From: Cohaesibacteraceae bacterium
GTDB taxonomy: Bacteria > Pseudomonadota > Alphaproteobacteria > Rhizobiales > Cohaesibacteraceae
Length of the DNA stretch: 7,940 nt
Reading direction: 5' to 3'
Assembly: GCA_016764535.1 (NCBI GenBank)
Contig: JAESRR010000167.1
Location: 1-7,940, forward strand
The position numbers and the translations under genes were made by a program. The notes below the pieces were generated by a model. It did not search any database and was not told where the DNA came from. It was given only the letters and a program-made list of their open reading frames with translations. How positions within the stretch are numbered: the stretch's first letter is position 1; each line of letters begins with the position of its first letter. Below, piece by piece: positions 6,524-7,940 of this stretch.

Positions 6524-6552
6524 TGATACATACATGGGTATGTCTTGATACA
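6524..6552. repeat. Candidate operator: direct repeats flanking an inverted repeat before yjfI
   Basis: In the gap between speE and yjfI, TGATACA occurs at 6524-6530 and again at 6546-6552. The starts are 22 bases apart, about two turns of the helix. Between and overlapping them is a perfect 6-base inverted repeat, ACATAC-ATGG-GTATGT (6528-6543). The site lies just upstream of the yjfI ribosome binding site. The pattern suits a dimeric or ribbon-helix-helix-type regulator. It is a reading of a short sequence and may be chance. Confidence 0.35.
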
Positions 6553-6584
6553 CTTACAAGCCGTGACATGAAACAAATGTGCAA

Positions 6585-7940
6585 CTAGTCACGATTATCG
6601 TCCCAGTCCTGTCTATGGTAGCGGTAGATCGTATTTGAACGCGGTGTATTGATGAGAACCTTGTCGCGCCCGGCAAAAAAGTCGCGGCCAAAAACAAAGC
6701 TCGCATTGATAAATTCCCGGGTGGCCCAGGCTTTGGGTAATATGGAGCCAAATTCGCTAATTCGTGATCTTGGAGACAGTCCGTGTGGTACAGCGATTGT
6801 CCAGCCCCATTCACCAAAGCTTGGTACATTGGCGTGATATTGATCAACCTTGTTAAAGCCGGCTGTTTCGATTGTTCGACCAATACTCAAAAAAGTCCGC
6901 TTTGCATGATAGGGTGACGTTGACTGAACCACCATTGCGCCGTCACCGGCAAGAATACTGCGAAGTTTGGCATAAAACGCTGTTGAATAAAGCTTGTTCA
7001 AATCAGGATGGCCTGGATCGGGAAGATCTACGATGATTGTATCGAAGCGGTGACCCTCCACAATCAACTCATCGACACCCAGCCAGGCATCCGCAAATTT
7101 CGTTTCTACCCGGGGATCGGAGAAGGATGCTTTGTTCATCTTGATAAAAGCGCGATTGGTACCGTCTTCGTTCTCGTTGGTGAAAAAATCTACCAGTTCA
7201 GGATCAAGATCAAGTAGCAATACCTTTTTGGGATTCCAGCTCAGAACATCGCGCAGAGCCAGGCCATCACCTCCACCGATAATCAGGATTTTATCACGGC
7301 GGGCACTTGCCATCATTGCCGGAAAAACCAGCATGCTGTGATAAATTTCCTCGTCGGCACTGGCAAACTGAACTCTTCCATTGATGTGGAATGTTAAAAG
7401 TGGTTGCCCGTTCGGACCACGTTCGCGGCGTGTTACAACAAGGCGTTGAAATTGCGTGTCATAATGAAATAACACCCTGTCTGAATACATTACGTTTTCG
7501 GCCATGGTTTGCCAGGATGGGCCTTGATACGCGAATATAACCACAATGACGAAAAACAGACCATGAGCTGCTACCATCAACTCGCGATATTTTAACCTGT
7601 GATAAAATTTGCAAATAAACAAAAACCCGATGAGCAAATTAACCATGGCGGTTAGTGCGCCGGCAAGTGCGGGATCAATGGACAGCATCCAGCCCACCCA
7701 GATAATTGCGCCAATTCCCGCGCCAATATAGTCAGCACCGTATATTGTGCCGATATTATTTTTAATATGTTGAGCGTGAAGTATCTCCCGAATTCGCGCG
7801 ATAAGCGGAATTTCCATGCCGATTAGCACGCCCAGGACGCAAGCCATCACATAGGGCGAAAACCTGGAGAAATCGTCCAGAACCGAAAATATCCCACCAT
7901 CAATTGGCAGGCCTTCGGGCAGACCAAGTGTGCTGGCCAG
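6585..7940 (-). CDS. speE: Membrane-fused spermidine synthase (aminopropyltransferase), 5' end beyond window
   Basis: The frame is open to the right edge, so the ATG at 7850 is internal; at least 451 residues are visible. Numbering from that Met, residues 1-20 and about 33-110 hold hydrophobic segments (for example MACVLGVLIGMEIPLIARI and AALTAMV...GFLFIC-type helices). They form the end of a multi-span membrane domain. The cytosolic domain follows with the spermidine-synthase signature EEIYHSMLVFP (168-178), the SAM-type nucleotide loop ILIIGGGDG (188-196), the ribose-binding acid in LLDLDPE (212-218), and the catalytic region IIVDLPDPGHP (272-282). LYSTAFY follows. It would transfer an aminopropyl group from decarboxylated SAM to an amine. 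Substrate choice is not readable, and SpeD, needed for the donor, is not in view. The gene heads the psp-like gene train here. A stop at 6585-6587 leaves a 79-base gap to yjfI. Confidence 0.93.
   Translation of the reverse strand: MASTLGLPEGLPIDGGIFSVLDDFSRFSPYVMACVLGVLIGMEIPLIARIREILHAQHIKNNIGTIYGADYIGAGIGAIIWVGWMLSIDPALAGALTAMVNLLIGFLFICKFYHRLKYRELMVAAHGLFFVIVVIFAYQGPSWQTMAENVMYSDRVLFHYDTQFQRLVVTRRERGPNGQPLLTFHINGRVQFASADEEIYHSMLVFPAMMASARRDKILIIGGGDGLALRDVLSWNPKKVLLLDLDPELVDFFTNENEDGTNRAFIKMNKASFSDPRVETKFADAWLGVDELIVEGHRFDTIIVDLPDPGHPDLNKLYSTAFYAKLRSILAGDGAMVVQSTSPYHAKRTFLSIGRTIETAGFNKVDQYHANVPSFGEWGWTIAVPHGLSPRSRISEFGSILPKAWATREFINASFVFGRDFFAGRDKVLINTPRSNTIYRYHRQDWDDNRD

Noticed and set aside
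6524..6584. Sigma-54 (-24/-12) promoter before yjfI, as in classical psp operons
   Set aside because: TGTCACG on the minus strand resembles a -24 element, but the spacing to a TTGC-like -12 element is wrong.
6554..6883. Minus-strand open frame of 109 codons overlapping the end of speE
   Set aside because: It is a shifted frame inside the spermidine synthase gene, which has strong motifs in its own frame.

Overview
The window appears to be two unrelated pieces of bacterial DNA joined near positions 1780-1810. The left piece (1 to about 1790) is very AT-rich; hand-counted rows there fall to 13 G+C of 60 bases (1621-1680). Its tightly packed plus-strand genes look like those of Campylobacterota such as Sulfurimonas or Sulfurovum. 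They are the end of a short-form hisG, a SAM methyltransferase starting directly after the hisG stop, and a two-gene MNT/HEPN (nucleotidyltransferase plus HEPN) module. The right piece has higher G+C (25 of 60 bases in 1861-1920) and different codon use. Its genes suggest a Pseudomonadota organism, alpha- or gammaproteobacterial; I cannot decide which. The join cuts a response regulator, whose N-terminal part is missing, and probably also the tail of the HEPN gene. A chimeric assembly or clone is therefore the simplest explanation, with horizontal transfer second.

Right of the join come the truncated receiver domain (to 2049), a complete tRNA-Ser(GGA) (2212-2301, encoded CCA), and a minus-strand pseudogene of a formylglycine-generating-enzyme-like (FGE/SUMF1) protein (2335 to about 3204). 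Hand translation in all minus frames lets the pseudogene be reconstructed almost end to end, with two in-frame stops and two compensating frameshifts.

From 3364 to the right edge there is one minus-strand gene train, in transcription order: a membrane-fused spermidine synthase (runs off the right edge), YjfI (DUF2170) with an extra basic N-terminal domain, a PspA/IM30 protein of the YjfJ type, YjfK (DUF2491), and a two-helix potassium channel with a cytoplasmic RCK domain. The yjfI-yjfJ-yjfK order matches the E. coli yjf cluster. The set matches the envelope-stress association in which a PspA membrane-remodelling protein travels with polyamine metabolism and an ion channel. The likely joint role is protection of the inner membrane: PspA coats damaged membrane, the channel adjusts K+ flux, and the aminopropyltransferase makes a polyamine or a polyamine-modified product at the membrane. 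The usual partners (SpeD, ATP-grasp amidoligase YjfC, DUF350 YjfL) are not in view and could lie beyond the right edge.

The most noteworthy points are the join, the DNA-binding-like N-terminus of YjfI together with a possible operator just upstream of it, and the reconstructable FGE-like pseudogene beside the stress operon.
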